The notes under the pieces are model-generated. The model did no database searches and was not told the origin of the DNA. It saw only the letters and a program-made list of their open reading frames with translations. Below are positions 15,205-24,108 of a DNA stretch of 64,000 nt, in pieces (within the stretch, counting starts at the first letter, position 1; the number at the start of each line of letters is the position of its first letter). This stretch comes from Hydromonas sp. (GTDB taxonomy: Bacteria; Pseudomonadota; Gammaproteobacteria; Burkholderiales; Burkholderiaceae), in NCBI GenBank assembly GCA_017495165.1, contig JAFEII010000016.1, positions 62,001 to 126,000 of the forward strand, written 5' to 3'. The translations under genes were made by a program, and so were the position numbers.

Positions 15205-16953
15205 TTACTTTGAAATGGGTTGCGTTGCGCCAAACCGCAAATGATGCGGATACGGGTAAAACGCTTCAATATGCCCCGCTTTGATGCGTTTTTGGTGGCT
15301 TTGCCAAAACTGCCAGTCGAGCAAGTCGGCATGATAGCGCATAAATGTTTCGCGCACTTCGGGATCGGTCAATAAAAATTTCTCGAATTCTTCGGGGAAT
15401 ACGTCTAAACGGTCAACGGTGTACCAGACTTCTTGCCCCATGTCATCGTCGTCATAGCGTGGCTTGGGGATGGGGCGGAATTTACAATCGGTTAAGTATT
15501 CGATTTCGTCGTAGTCATAAAACACCACGCGTCCGCCGCGTGTGACGCCAAAATTTTTAAACAGCATGTCACCGGGGAAAATATTGGCGGCCACCATGTC
15601 TTTAATCGCGTGACCGTATTCGATGATTGCATTGTCTTTGCGCGTGCGCTCGCCCTTTTGGGTGGCTTCGTGCAGGTACATATTGAGCGGCATCATGCGT
15701 CGCTCGATGTAGGCGTGTTTGATGATGATGTTCTCGCCTTCAAATCCCAACTCGGTTGGCGCAAGTTTGATGATTTCATCAATCAGCTCTTGGGTGAAGC
15801 GGCTGCGCGGGAAGGCGACATTGGAGAATTCGAGTGTATCGGCCATGCGCCCGACGCGGTCGTGGCGTTTGACCAGCTGGTATTTTTGCTCAACCAGTTC
15901 TTTATCGACTTCTTTGGGCGGCGAAATCACGTCTTTAATCAGTTTGAACACGTATGGATACGAGGGCAACGTAAACACGAGCATGACCAAGCCTTTGATA
16001 CCGGGCGCGAGGATGAAGTCATCGGTGGAATGTTTGAGGTGGTGTTTAAAATCACGGTAAAACAAGGCTTTGCCGTGTTTTTGCAGCCCAATCATGCTGT
16101 ACAACTCGGCCTTGGGTTTTTGTGGCAACACGGTGGCGAGGAATTGCACCAGCGCGCTGGGCACTTCGCAGTCAATCATGAAATAAGCGCGGTTAAATGA
16201 GAACAACGAGCCCAAATGTCGGCCTTCGAGCAAAATGGTGTCGCAATACAAGCCGCCCGCCTCGTCGTGCAAAATCGGAATGGCGAATGGGTATTCGCGG
16301 TGGCCGTTGATGATTTTGCCCAACAAATACGCGCCTTTGTTGCGATAAAACAAGGAGCGCACGGCTTGGATTTGTAGATTGGGTTTGGCGGCAAACGTGC
16401 CTTGCGCGCTGGATTCGAGCCGCGCCAAAATCAAATCAACGTCGCGCGACAAATCGGTAAATGGGCGGTTTAATCCCAAGTCTGCAAACATTTGCAACAA
16501 GGATTCGCGCCAGCCGTCGCGGTGCGGGTAATAACTGCTGTAGGTTGCGGATTCGGAGTCAATGTATTCGGTGGAAATCACGGGGCGCACAAACAAATAA
16601 TCGTTGTTAAAGTACTCGTTTTGCAGGACTTTGGTTGAAACGGAGTTAAAAAACGTTTCGGCGCATTCGGGCTGATGGTGCTCCATCAACAATTCAACGT
16701 AATGGTTTTTGAGCGCTTGTAAAAACGCGGTGTCGCTAAATGGCAGGGTTTCGTCTTGCTCAATCACATTGACGGTTTCTACGACGCGTTCGTCATAAAA
16801 CGCAATCCGCTCGGCGGCGAGCCTTTGAATCTGCGCCCAATCGGCCTGCTCAAACGCGATTTTAGCGGCGCGGGCGCATTCACGAAAACGGGTGTAATGG
16901 CGGTTAAAGCCGTCAAGGACTTGGGCGGCGAGCTGTTGGGCGGGCTGGGTCAT
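15205..16953 (-). CDS. aceK: Isocitrate dehydrogenase kinase/phosphatase AceK
   Basis: Bifunctional enzyme that phosphorylates and dephosphorylates isocitrate dehydrogenase to divert isocitrate to the glyoxylate bypass. The ATG at 16953 (MTQPAQQLAAQ) with an AGGAG site gives 582 residues, the family's normal length; a longer frame to 17094 would run through the terminator behind dnaJ. Visible: regulatory N-terminal domain, ATP site around APGIKGLVMLVFTLPSYPYV and VFKLIKDVISPPK, and the C-terminal GDMLFKNFGVTRGGRVVFYD with the catalytic/metal Asp residues. The usual partner genes aceA and aceB are not here; the gene sits 77 bases downstream of dnaJ. Confidence 0.93.
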   Translation of the reverse strand: MTQPAQQLAAQVLDGFNRHYTRFRECARAAKIAFEQADWAQIQRLAAERIAFYDERVVETVNVIEQDETLPFSDTAFLQALKNHYVELLMEHHQPECAETFFNSVSTKVLQNEYFNNDYLFVRPVISTEYIDSESATYSSYYPHRDGWRESLLQMFADLGLNRPFTDLSRDVDLILARLESSAQGTFAAKPNLQIQAVRSLFYRNKGAYLLGKIINGHREYPFAIPILHDEAGGLYCDTILLEGRHLGSLFSFNRAYFMIDCEVPSALVQFLATVLPQKPKAELYSMIGLQKHGKALFYRDFKHHLKHSTDDFILAPGIKGLVMLVFTLPSYPYVFKLIKDVISPPKEVDKELVEQKYQLVKRHDRVGRMADTLEFSNVAFPRSRFTQELIDEIIKLAPTELGFEGENIIIKHAYIERRMMPLNMYLHEATQKGERTRKDNAIIEYGHAIKDMVAANIFPGDMLFKNFGVTRGGRVVFYDYDEIEYLTDCKFRPIPKPRYDDDDMGQEVWYTVDRLDVFPEEFEKFLLTDPEVRETFMRYHADLLDWQFWQSHQKRIKAGHIEAFYPYPHHLRFGATQPISK

Positions 16954-16991
16954 GGCGCACTCCTGATTTTGGACAGTCGAATCAAAATAAA

Positions 16992-17024
16992 AACAAACGC
17001 CAGCGGACACGGCTGGCGTTTGTT
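16992..17024 (-). terminator. Terminator between dnaJ and aceK
   Basis: Thirteen-base perfect stem AACAAACGCCAGC / GCTGGCGTTTGTT (16992-17004, 17012-17024), followed on the minus strand by TTTTTATTTTG. It lies six bases past the dnaJ stop and 38 bases before the aceK start, so aceK is expressed by read-through or from a promoter within dnaJ. Confidence 0.85.
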
Positions 17025-17029
17025 GATTG

Positions 17030-18160
17030 CTAGTTAAAAAACCCTTTGACCTTATCAAACCAACCCTTGCTTTGCGGGTTGTGTTTGTCGCCATTTTCTT
17101 TTAATGACATGTCAAACTGCATGAGCAGGTCTTTTTGCTCGTTGGTCAATTTCACAGGCGTTTCAATCGTGACATGCACGTACAACTCGCCAACGGTTGA
17201 GGCCGAGCGTACGTGCGGCATGCCTTTGCCGCGCAGACGGAATTTTTGACCTGTTTGCGTGCCCTCTGGAATGGTCATGTGGGCGCCGCCGTGTAAGGTG
17301 GGGACTTCAATGTCGCCGCCCAAGGCTGCTTTGGTGAATGAAAGCGGGACGGTGCAATGTAAGTCAATGCCGTCGCGTTCAAACACGGCGTGGCGGCGAA
17401 TGTGTACTTCTACGAATAAGTCGCCTGCTGGCCCACCGTTAACACCCGGTTCGCCTTTGCCTGAGTTGCGAATGCGCATGCCGTCTTCAATCCCTGCGGG
17501 GATGTTGACTTCAAGGGTTTTGTTGGTTTTGGTTTTGCCTTCGCCGTGGCAGGTTTTGCATGGTTTTGGATTGTATTTGCCCGTGCCGTGGCATTTTGGA
17601 CAGGTTTGTTGCACCGAGAAAAAGCCTTGCGACATACGCACTTGACCGTGACCGTCGCAGGTTGGGCAGGTTTCGGGCTTTGAGCCTTTTTCTGCGCCTG
17701 TGCCTTCGCAGGTGTTGCAGTTGTCCCACGATGGCACGCGGATTTGGGTAACTTTGCCGTGCGCTGCGTCTTCTAAATCGACTTCCATGGTGTAGCGCAA
17801 ATCTGAGCCTTTGTAGACTTGTGGGCCGCCGCGTTGTTGGCCGCGCCCGCCAAAAATATCACCAAACACGTCGCCAAATGCATCACCAAACGGATGGCCG
17901 CCGCCAAAGCCACCACCGCCGCCACCCATATTGGGGTCAACGCCTGCGTGACCGTATTGGTCGTAGGCGGCACGTTTTTGCGGGTCAGAGAGCATTTCGT
18001 ACGCTTCTTTGACTTCTTTGAATTTTTCTTCCGCATTGGGGTTGTCTTGGTTGCGATCGGGATGATGCTTCATGGCCAATTTGCGGTAGGCTTTTTTGAT
18101 TTCGGCATCATCAGCGTTGCGCCCAACGCCCAGCGTTTCGTAAAAATCTTTTTTTGACAT
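17030..18160 (-). CDS. dnaJ: Chaperone protein DnaJ
   Basis: Type I Hsp40 co-chaperone of DnaK, 376 aa. The J domain carries HPD (in [10 protein letters not shown], about residues 33-35), then the Gly/Phe-rich linker ([20 protein letters not shown]), four zinc-finger repeats ([32 protein letters not shown]) and the C-terminal substrate-binding domain. dnaK and grpE are not next to it in this window. A terminator follows. Confidence 0.97.
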   Translation of the reverse strand: MSKKDFYETLGVGRNADDAEIKKAYRKLAMKHHPDRNQDNPNAEEKFKEVKEAYEMLSDPQKRAAYDQYGHAGVDPNMGGGGGGFGGGHPFGDAFGDVFGDIFGGRGQQRGGPQVYKGSDLRYTMEVDLEDAAHGKVTQIRVPSWDNCNTCEGTGAEKGSKPETCPTCDGHGQVRMSQGFFSVQQTCPKCHGTGKYNPKPCKTCHGEGKTKTNKTLEVNIPAGIEDGMRIRNSGKGEPGVNGGPAGDLFVEVHIRRHAVFERDGIDLHCTVPLSFTKAALGGDIEVPTLHGGAHMTIPEGTQTGQKFRLRGKGMPHVRSASTVGELYVHVTIETPVKLTNEQKDLLMQFDMSLKENGDKHNPQSKGWFDKVKGFFN

Positions 18161-18256
18161 GGTTCAATTCGTTATGAGTAAAAGGTTAAATAATTTATAA
18201 ATTTAAAATTTCTAAAGCTTAAAAGTCTTGTTTATATGAGGCTGATTGCGTGGTTT

Positions 18257-19549
18257 TCAAGTCGCATCTGTGTGCGCATAAACCAGCGCGCCGTTGATGA
18301 TGGTGCAATTGACTTGCGCGGGCAGCTCGTAGCCCAAATACGGGGTATTGAGGTGTGCGCCCACTGTCGCGACAGGCAGCTCTTGATAAGCATCTGGGTT
18401 AAAAATCACCATGCTTGCCTGCGTGCCATTTTGCCAAATAGGTACAGGCAAATCAAGCACGGCATAGGCGCGATGTACCGCTGCTGACAATGCCTGCGCC
18501 ACATCAACCTTTGATTCTTGCGCGAGCAATACCAACAAATTGAGCAACCATTGCACGCCAACGGAGCCTGCTTGCGCTGCACCAACGGGCAATTGTTTGG
18601 CATCTGCATCCACGGCGATGTGGTCAGAGACCACCGCGTCGATTGTGCCGTCCAGCACGCCTGCGCGCAAGGCGGCGCGGTCAGCGCTGCCGCGCAACGG
18701 CGGATTAAACACAAATTGGCGGTCAAAATACCCCATGTCGGTATCGACCAAATGCAAGTGGTGCATGTTGACGTCGCAGGTGATGTTGAGCTTTTCGAGT
18801 TTGGCGGCGCGAATCAATTCAACGGCGCGGGCCGATGAAATGCGACAAACATGTACGCGTGGGGCTTGAGCCCCCATGCCGCGCAGCAGTTCAAATAAGG
18901 TATGCAGCGCAATGGTTTCGGCGGCAACCGACATGCCAGACAAGCCCAAGCGCGACGCATACTCGCCCGCGCCGACCACGCCGCCGCCAAGGCTTGCGTC
19001 TTGGGCACGCAACCAAACGGGCAAACCAAAACTCGCGGCGTACGCCAAGGCGCGCTGCAAAACCTGCGTGTTTTTAATTGGTTCATCCGCTTGGCTGAAC
19101 GCGATGCAACCGTTTTCTGCCAAAGTTGCCAGTTCGGCGAGCTGCTCGCCCTTTAGACCTTGCGTGAGCGCACCCAGCGGGTAAACTTTGGCCAAGCCCA
19201 GCGCGTGACTTTTGGCGGTGAGTAAACCCACCACATCAGGCTCGTCCAAAATCGGCGTGCTGTCGGGCAAAGCGGCCACATGCGCCACCCCGCCTGCCAC
19301 AGCGGCTTTGAGGACGGTTGCGGTCAAATCACGATGGTTGCCGCCTTTTTCTTGCAGTCGCACCGCCAAATCGGCGAGCGCAAAACTCATGAGTTGGCCT
19401 TGGGCATTGATGGTTGTGTTGGGCGCAAAATCAACTGGGGCTTGGTTGATGCCAACAATGAGGCCGTTTTGCACATACACATCGCTGCCAGCCGCATCGG
19501 TGTGGCTGGCGTGCACCAACCGCGCATTTTGTATCAATAATGAACTCAT
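18257..19549 (-). CDS. pyrC': Dihydroorotase-like non-catalytic subunit PyrC' (PyrX)
   Basis: A 430-aa amidohydrolase-fold protein that pairs with PyrB to form the PyrB-PyrC' aspartate carbamoyltransferase dodecamer known in Pseudomonas and relatives. The metal-binding motif DxHxHLRExG of active dihydroorotases is here [10 protein letters not shown] (residues 60-69), with Ala62 and Arg64 in place of both His, so dihydroorotase activity is not expected. The C-terminal [10 protein letters not shown] retains Asp/His. The gene overlaps pyrB by ATGA, in keeping with stoichiometric synthesis. A catalytic dihydroorotase must be encoded elsewhere. Confidence 0.88.
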   Translation of the reverse strand: MSSLLIQNARLVHASHTDAAGSDVYVQNGLIVGINQAPVDFAPNTTINAQGQLMSFALADLAVRLQEKGGNHRDLTATVLKAAVAGGVAHVAALPDSTPILDEPDVVGLLTAKSHALGLAKVYPLGALTQGLKGEQLAELATLAENGCIAFSQADEPIKNTQVLQRALAYAASFGLPVWLRAQDASLGGGVVGAGEYASRLGLSGMSVAAETIALHTLFELLRGMGAQAPRVHVCRISSARAVELIRAAKLEKLNITCDVNMHHLHLVDTDMGYFDRQFVFNPPLRGSADRAALRAGVLDGTIDAVVSDHIAVDADAKQLPVGAAQAGSVGVQWLLNLLVLLAQESKVDVAQALSAAVHRAYAVLDLPVPIWQNGTQASMVIFNPDAYQELPVATVGAHLNTPYLGYELPAQVNCTIINGALVYAHTDAT

Positions 19550-20562
19550 GCTGCATTTCCTCCTGCCAAAATCGCCATCACCGCCATGCGAATCGCAATG
19601 CCAAAACTCACTTGCGGCAAAATCACCGCTTGCGCGCCGTCGGCAACCTCCGATGCGATTTCGACCCCACGATTGATTGGACCGGGATGCATCACAATCG
19701 CATCGGGTTTGGCGCGCGCGAGTTTTTCGGCGGTTAAGCCATAAAATTTAAAGTACTCAGCTTCAGACGGCAGCAATGCGCCGTGCATGCGCTCGCGTTG
19801 CAGGCGCAGCATGATGATCACGTCCACGTCTTTGAGGCCTTCATTCATGTCGTGATACACGTGCGCGCCCATTTGCGCCAAGCCGCTGGGCAACAAGGTT
19901 TGCGGGCCAATCACGCGCACTTCAGGCACGCCCAGCGTGGTGAGCGCGTGGATGTCAGAACGTGCCACGCGCGAATGCAAAATGTCACCGACAATCGCCA
20001 CGCGCAGTTGCGTGAAGTCTTTTTTGAAGTGCCGAATCGTGTACATATCAAGCAAACCTTGGGTTGGGTGCGCATGTCGCCCGTCGCCCGCGTTGACAAT
20101 GTGAATGTCTTTTTTGCCCAAACGATTCAAGTGTTCCGCCATCAAATACGGCGCGCCCGATTGATTGTGGCGCACCACAAACATATCGGCGTGCATGGCG
20201 GCAAGGTTGTCCATGGTGTCAAGCAGGCTCTCGCCCTTGCTCGCGCTGGAGGCTTCGATATTCAAATTGACGACGTCGGCGGACAAACGTTTGGCGGCGA
20301 TTTCAAAGGTCGTGCGCGTGCGGGTGGAATTTTCAAAAAAGATGTTAAACACCGATTTGCCGCGCAACAGCGGCACTTTTTTGACATCATGATTGTTGAG
20401 CGACAAAAATGATTCGGCGGTATTTAAAATATGTGTGAGCATGTCGCGCGACAAACCCTCAAGCGTGAGCAGATGTTGCAAACGCCCATCCGCCGTCATT
20501 TGTGGGTTGCGCGCATTGCGCAGGCTTGCCCATGGTACGGCGGGCGGCGTGTAATGGCTCAT
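19546..20562 (-). CDS. pyrB: Aspartate carbamoyltransferase catalytic subunit
   Basis: Catalyses carbamoyl phosphate plus aspartate to carbamoyl-aspartate, the first committed pyrimidine step. The ATG at 20562 ([13 protein letters not shown]) follows GAGGAG and lies 11 bases after the pyrR stop; the longer frame has no such site. The 338-aa protein shows the carbamoyl-phosphate loop [13 protein letters not shown], the [12 protein letters not shown] segment, [17 protein letters not shown], the HSRVARSD motif and [13 protein letters not shown] subunit of this size with an adjacent pyrC' fits a class A ATCase. No pyrI gene is present. Confidence 0.96.
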   Translation of the reverse strand: MSHYTPPAVPWASLRNARNPQMTADGRLQHLLTLEGLSRDMLTHILNTAESFLSLNNHDVKKVPLLRGKSVFNIFFENSTRTRTTFEIAAKRLSADVVNLNIEASSASKGESLLDTMDNLAAMHADMFVVRHNQSGAPYLMAEHLNRLGKKDIHIVNAGDGRHAHPTQGLLDMYTIRHFKKDFTQLRVAIVGDILHSRVARSDIHALTTLGVPEVRVIGPQTLLPSGLAQMGAHVYHDMNEGLKDVDVIIMLRLQRERMHGALLPSEAEYFKFYGLTAEKLARAKPDAIVMHPGPINRGVEIASEVADGAQAVILPQVSFGIAIRMAVMAILAGGNAA

Positions 20563-20573
20563 GCAGTTTCTCC

Positions 20574-21104
20574 TCAATTGGCGCGCAGCGGCACGCGAAA
20601 GCAAAATCGGTGCGCTTGGTCGCGTTCAAGCACTAATTTATACGCGACATCAAACTCAGCCACGCCGCCGACAAACCGCGCGGCAAAAGGCAATTCGCGC
20701 CCGCCACGGTCAAACAAAACCGCCAAATCCACGCGGCTGGGGCGGCCAAAATCAAAAATCTCATTGAGCGCGGCGCGCGCACTGCGCCCCGAGTTCAAAA
20801 TATCATCACACAAAATCACCGCACGTCCGTCGAGCTCAACCGGCATGTCGGTGGTTTTGACATTAGCGCGAATGCCCACACTGGCAAAATCGTCACGGTA
20901 AAACGAAATATCAATCGTGCAACACGGCTCGGGCAATTGCAAATCCGCATGCAAACGCGCCGCCAGCCACGCGCCGCCGCGATGAATCCCGATAATGACG
21001 GGCGGCTGCGCGGGATTTAAATCCGCGCGAATTTGCGCTAATAATTGACCATATAAATGCTCTGCGTCAGGGATTTTGGAGGTTGGGGTATTAAAAGTGG
21101 TCAT
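20574..21104 (-). CDS. pyrR: Bifunctional pyr operon regulator / uracil phosphoribosyltransferase PyrR
   Basis: A 176-aa PRTase-fold protein. The PRPP-binding loop is [18 protein letters not shown] (Asp-Asp, about residues 98-99), close to the PyrR pattern; [11 protein letters not shown] is the conserved N-terminal segment. In Gram-positives PyrR binds pyr mRNA; in proteobacteria the regulatory role is less clear and a uracil phosphoribosyltransferase role is possible. Start: ATG at 21104, after the ruvX stop; a TTG at 21119 would overlap ruvX by seven bases and cannot be ruled out. No PyrR-type attenuator was recognised ahead of pyrB. Confidence 0.85.
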   Translation of the reverse strand: MTTFNTPTSKIPDAEHLYGQLLAQIRADLNPAQPPVIIGIHRGGAWLAARLHADLQLPEPCCTIDISFYRDDFASVGIRANVKTTDMPVELDGRAVILCDDILNSGRSARAALNEIFDFGRPSRVDLAVLFDRGGRELPFAARFVGGVAEFDVAYKLVLERDQAHRFCFRVPLRAN

Positions 21105-21112
21105 GGAATGGT

Positions 21113-21523
21113 TTAGCAATCGTTTAAATATTGTTGCAAAATCACGGCGGCGGCTTGGTCATCCTGCGGCACGGCACGAATATTACCATTGGCTTGGCGC
21201 TTGTTTTTGGGCGCAATGACCGCTGAGGAATAGCGCTCATCCGTATCGACAACGTCGATTAAAAACCGTGTGCGCAATTGCTGGGCAAATGCGGTGCACG
21301 CGGCGGTCATTTTGTGCGGCGTGTCGTCTGGGTGACGCGGAATACCAATCGCAATCGCGCTCACTTGCCACTCTTTGATGATGATGGCCAGCTCGTTTAA
21401 CACCTGCTCATCGCTTTGGCGGGCAATGATTTTGAGTGGCTGCGCTTGGCGCGTGAGTGTGTTGCCCATCGCAACCCCCACGCGTTTGAGGCCGTAATCA
21501 ACGCCTAAAACGGTGGCAATCAT
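21113..21523 (-). CDS. ruvX: Putative pre-16S rRNA nuclease RuvX (YqgF)
   Basis: A 136-aa RNase H-fold nuclease of the YqgF family, implicated in 16S rRNA 5'-end maturation. Conserved: VLGVDYGLKRVGVA (catalytic Asp9 in the first strand), AIAIGIPRHPDDTP, and VDTDERYSS with the second Asp/Glu pair, then DDQAAAVILQQYL near the C-terminus. It starts in the yqgE stop (TAATG), giving the order yqgE-ruvX-pyrR-pyrB-pyrC'. Confidence 0.92.
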   Translation of the reverse strand: MIATVLGVDYGLKRVGVAMGNTLTRQAQPLKIIARQSDEQVLNELAIIIKEWQVSAIAIGIPRHPDDTPHKMTAACTAFAQQLRTRFLIDVVDTDERYSSAVIAPKNKRQANGNIRAVPQDDQAAAVILQQYLNDC

Positions 21524-22137
21524 TACGCACGCCCCGTTTGCTCAGACAGCATCACGGCATCAAAGCCCAATAAGCGCATGGCTTGACTGTAGCGCTCGCG
21601 CGGCAAGGTTTCAAACAACACATGCTCGGACGCCGCAACGTTGAGCCACGCGTTGCGCGCGATTTCGGCTTCGAGCTGCCCTGCGCCCCAACCTGCGTAG
21701 CCCAGCGCCAGAATCATGTGTTCAGGGCCTTGGCCTTGCGCAATGGCTTCAAGCACGTCGCGCGAGCTGGTCAAACCCAAACGGTCGTTGATTTTAATCG
21801 TGGCGGCGTATTCCTTGAACGGCGAATGCAGCACAAAGCCGCGCTCAGTTTGCACAGGCCCGCCCAATAAAACCGCATCGCGGGCGCGCGGGCTCACTTG
21901 AATCGCATCCTCATCTGCGACTTCGAGCTTGACCAAAACCTCGGACAACACAATCTCAGAGGCGCGGTTAACCACAATCCCCAAAGCGCCGTTGTCATTG
22001 TGTTCACACACATAAATAACGGTGCGATCAAAAGCATCGCCACGCTGCATTGGGGTGGCAATCAAAAATTGCCCCGTCAAATTGAGCGGGGCGTTCATCT
22101 GGGCGTGGCTGCTGGTGGTGATTTGCGTGTTTTTCAT
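21523..22137 (-). CDS. yqgE: YqgE/AlgH family protein (DUF179)
   Basis: A 204-aa protein of the YqgE/AlgH family, function unproven; in many proteobacteria it precedes ruvX as here. Family blocks visible: LTGQFLIATPMQRGDAFDRT, YVCEHNDNGALGIVVNR, LLGGPVQTERGFVLH and ALGYAGWGAGQLEAEI. It is first in a five-gene minus-strand unit with pyrimidine genes. The upstream 330-base gap is shared with the divergent dcw cluster. Confidence 0.9.
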   Translation of the reverse strand: MKNTQITTSSHAQMNAPLNLTGQFLIATPMQRGDAFDRTVIYVCEHNDNGALGIVVNRASEIVLSEVLVKLEVADEDAIQVSPRARDAVLLGGPVQTERGFVLHSPFKEYAATIKINDRLGLTSSRDVLEAIAQGQGPEHMILALGYAGWGAGQLEAEIARNAWLNVAASEHVLFETLPRERYSQAMRLLGFDAVMLSEQTGRA

Positions 22138-22358
22138 GCACGCATTTTACCGCAAAATCAATTGATGGGCGCTCGTTTAATTAAGCGCGCACGAAGTCCG
22201 TGCGTGCCGCGTGCGCAAAATTTCGACATAGCGCTGCGACCTCATAAGCCACTTTCAGTGCCATTTGCAATACGTTGTTTTATAAGGATTATTTTTTCGG
22301 CGTTTTGCGATAAAAATGCGCTAAGTGCTTGTCTTTAAAAAGAAAATCGCAATCTCGC
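22138..22358. other. Divergent intergenic region yqgE / dcw
   Basis: No gene. The region presumably holds the yqgE promoter on the minus strand, which I could not define, and the upstream part of the mraZ promoter region. An imperfect inverted repeat of G/C-rich hexamers (about 22180-22215, GCGCGCACG ... CGTGCGTGCCGCGTGCGC) is noticeable. Confidence 0.3.
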
Positions 22359-22387
22359 TTGACAGAAGCCAAGAACACAATTAAAGT
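22359..22387 (+). promoter_or_regulatory. Promoter of the dcw cluster (PmraZ)
   Basis: Perfect -35 TTGACA (22359-22364), 17-base spacer, -10 TAAAGT (22382-22387). Transcription would begin near 22394, about 75 bases before mraZ. The -10 overlaps the first MraZ repeat. Confidence 0.75.
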
Positions 22388-22409
22388 GGCGAAAAGTGTC
22401 TAATTGTGG
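22383..22409 (+). promoter_or_regulatory. MraZ operator (three direct repeats)
   Basis: Three seven-base repeats with three-base spacers: AAAGTGG (22383-22389), AAAGTGT (22393-22399) and ATTGTGG (22403-22409). The ten-base period and the AAAGTG[GT]-N3 form match published MraZ boxes. Its position over the -10 and start site predicts repression of the cluster by MraZ. An adjacent palindrome GTGGGTATTTTTACCCAG starts at 22407. Confidence 0.75.
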
Positions 22410-22469
22410 GTATTTTTACCCAGACGCCGCATTTAATACGGATTAAATGCAGAAAAACAGAGGCTTCTT

Positions 22470-22898
22470 ATGTACCAAGGCATATCAGCATTGGCATTGG
22501 ATGCAAAAGGTCGGATGCTCGTACCGACCAAGTATCGCGATGCGCTCGCCGTGCAGTGTGACGGTCAATTAACATTGACCCGCCACCCGCACGGCTGTTT
22601 GCTGTTGTTGCCGCGCCCTGTTTGGGTAGAAATGCGCAAAGACATTAACGCGTGGCCAATGTCAGCACGCTCGTGGCAACGAATTTTTATGGGCAACGCA
22701 ACAGATATTGAGTTTGATGGTTCTGGGCGAATTTTGATTGCGCCAGAATTGCGCGTGGCCGCCGGTCTGTCAAAAGAGTTGATTTTAATTGGCATGGGTT
22801 CGCATTTTGAAATCTGGGATGCGGCGGCACATGCGCTTGAGGAAGCCAATGCGATTGCGCAAGGCATGCCTGACGCATTGAGTGATTTTTCGTTTTGA
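22470..22898 (+). CDS. mraZ: Transcriptional regulator MraZ
   Basis: A 142-aa SpoVT/AbrB-type DNA-binding protein with two swapped-hairpin domains. N-terminal [20 protein letters not shown] and the second-domain stretch [15 protein letters not shown] carry the conserved DxxGR motif twice. It autoregulates the dcw operon in E. coli through direct repeats, and three such repeats lie upstream here. The stop overlaps rsmH (TGATG). Confidence 0.95.
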   Translation: MYQGISALALDAKGRMLVPTKYRDALAVQCDGQLTLTRHPHGCLLLLPRPVWVEMRKDINAWPMSARSWQRIFMGNATDIEFDGSGRILIAPELRVAAGLSKELILIGMGSHFEIWDAAAHALEEANAIAQGMPDALSDFSF

Positions 22899-23824
22899 TG
22901 GCGCAAGAACACATTACGGTCATGCTCAATGAAGCGGTGGATGCGCTGCGCGTTCGCGCAGACGGCGTGTATGTAGACGGCACGTTTGGGCGCGGCGGCC
23001 ACAGCCGTTTGATTTTAAGCAAGTTGGGCGCGCAGGGGCAATTGTGGGTGTTTGACAAAGATCCGCGCGCGATTGCGGTGGCAAAAGATTTGGCGCAAAA
23101 CGATGCGCGCGTGCGCGTCATCCACGACAGTTTTAACACAATTGCCGCGCATTTGAGCGCTTCGAGCGTGGACGGTGTGTTGCTTGATTTGGGGGTGAGT
23201 TCGCCGCAAATTGATGACGCAAGCCGTGGCTTTAGTTTTCGCCAAGACGGCCCGCTGGACATGCGCATGGACGACAGTTCGGGGCAAAGCGCAGCGCAAT
23301 GGATTGCGCAGGTCAGTGAATCGGAGCTGGCACGCGTGATTAAGGAATATGGCGAGGAGCGGTACGCCAAGTTTATTGCACGTGCAATTGTGGCGCGCCG
23401 TGACAGTGCGCCGTTTTTGACGACGTTGGATTTGGCGCACGTTGTCGCAACCCAAGTGCGCGGTTACGAGAAGGGTCAAAACCCAGCCACGCGGACGTTT
23501 CAGGCGATTCGGATTGCGGTCAACGAGGAATTAAGCGATTTGGACAAAACGCTGGCTCGTACATTGCAGGTGATGCGTCAAGGCGCGTTTTTGTCTGTGA
23601 TTAGTTTTCATTCCTTGGAGGACAGGCGCGTGAAGCAGTTTATTGCCAAGTACAGCAAGCATGATATTGCGCTGGCAAAAATGCCTTTGCGTGAATCGCA
23701 ACTGCCTGAGTTGATGCTCAAAGATTTGGGCAAAGTCAAACCAAGTAAGGATGAAGTGACGCACAACCCCCGTTCGCGCTCTGCGGTTTTACGCTGCGCA
23801 GAAAAGACAGGCAGCACTATATGA
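22898..23824 (+). CDS. rsmH: 16S rRNA (cytosine(1402)-N(4))-methyltransferase RsmH
   Basis: SAM-dependent methyltransferase that modifies C1402 in the ribosomal P site. The ATG at 22898 overlaps the mraZ stop codon and gives 308 residues; a TTG one codon earlier is less likely. Conserved: [23 protein letters not shown] (SAM motif I), [34 protein letters not shown] and [12 protein letters not shown]. It overlaps ftsL by ATGA. Confidence 0.96.
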   Translation: MAQEHITVMLNEAVDALRVRADGVYVDGTFGRGGHSRLILSKLGAQGQLWVFDKDPRAIAVAKDLAQNDARVRVIHDSFNTIAAHLSASSVDGVLLDLGVSSPQIDDASRGFSFRQDGPLDMRMDDSSGQSAAQWIAQVSESELARVIKEYGEERYAKFIARAIVARRDSAPFLTTLDLAHVVATQVRGYEKGQNPATRTFQAIRIAVNEELSDLDKTLARTLQVMRQGAFLSVISFHSLEDRRVKQFIAKYSKHDIALAKMPLRESQLPELMLKDLGKVKPSKDEVTHNPRSRSAVLRCAEKTGSTI

Positions 23825-24108
23825 ATATTTGGAAAATCATTTGCATGTTGGTCGTGACCTTGCTGACGTGTTTGGCGGTCATTTCTGTGCGTTTTGAAGA
23901 GCGTAATTTGGCCAAAACGCTGGAGAAAGCACGCGAGCAAGAGCGTTTATTACAGATTGAATGGAGCGTCAAACAAGTGCAACAAGTGGCGGCCTCAAAA
24001 AACGACCACATTGCCGAACAAGTGATGAAACAAAACATGCAAAACGTTGACCCAAGTTTGACTTACTACGTGAAGCCTGATGGCCAAAATGCTGGGACAC
24101 AACCATGA
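23821..24108 (+). CDS. ftsL: Cell division protein FtsL
   Basis: A 95-aa bitopic membrane protein of the FtsQLB divisome subcomplex. One membrane segment (about residues 5-22, [18 protein letters not shown]) is followed by a periplasmic coiled coil ([20 protein letters not shown]). Sequence conservation in FtsL is low; the assignment rests on size, topology and position between rsmH and ftsI. It overlaps both neighbours by ATGA. Confidence 0.88.
   Translation: MNIWKIICMLVVTLLTCLAVISVRFEERNLAKTLEKAREQERLLQIEWSVKQVQQVAASKNDHIAEQVMKQNMQNVDPSLTYYVKPDGQNAGTQP

Noticed and set aside
16954-17094. N-terminal extension of aceK by 47 residues
   Set aside because: It runs through the dnaJ terminator and overlaps the dnaJ 3' end; the ATG at 16953 has a good ribosome binding site and gives normal length.
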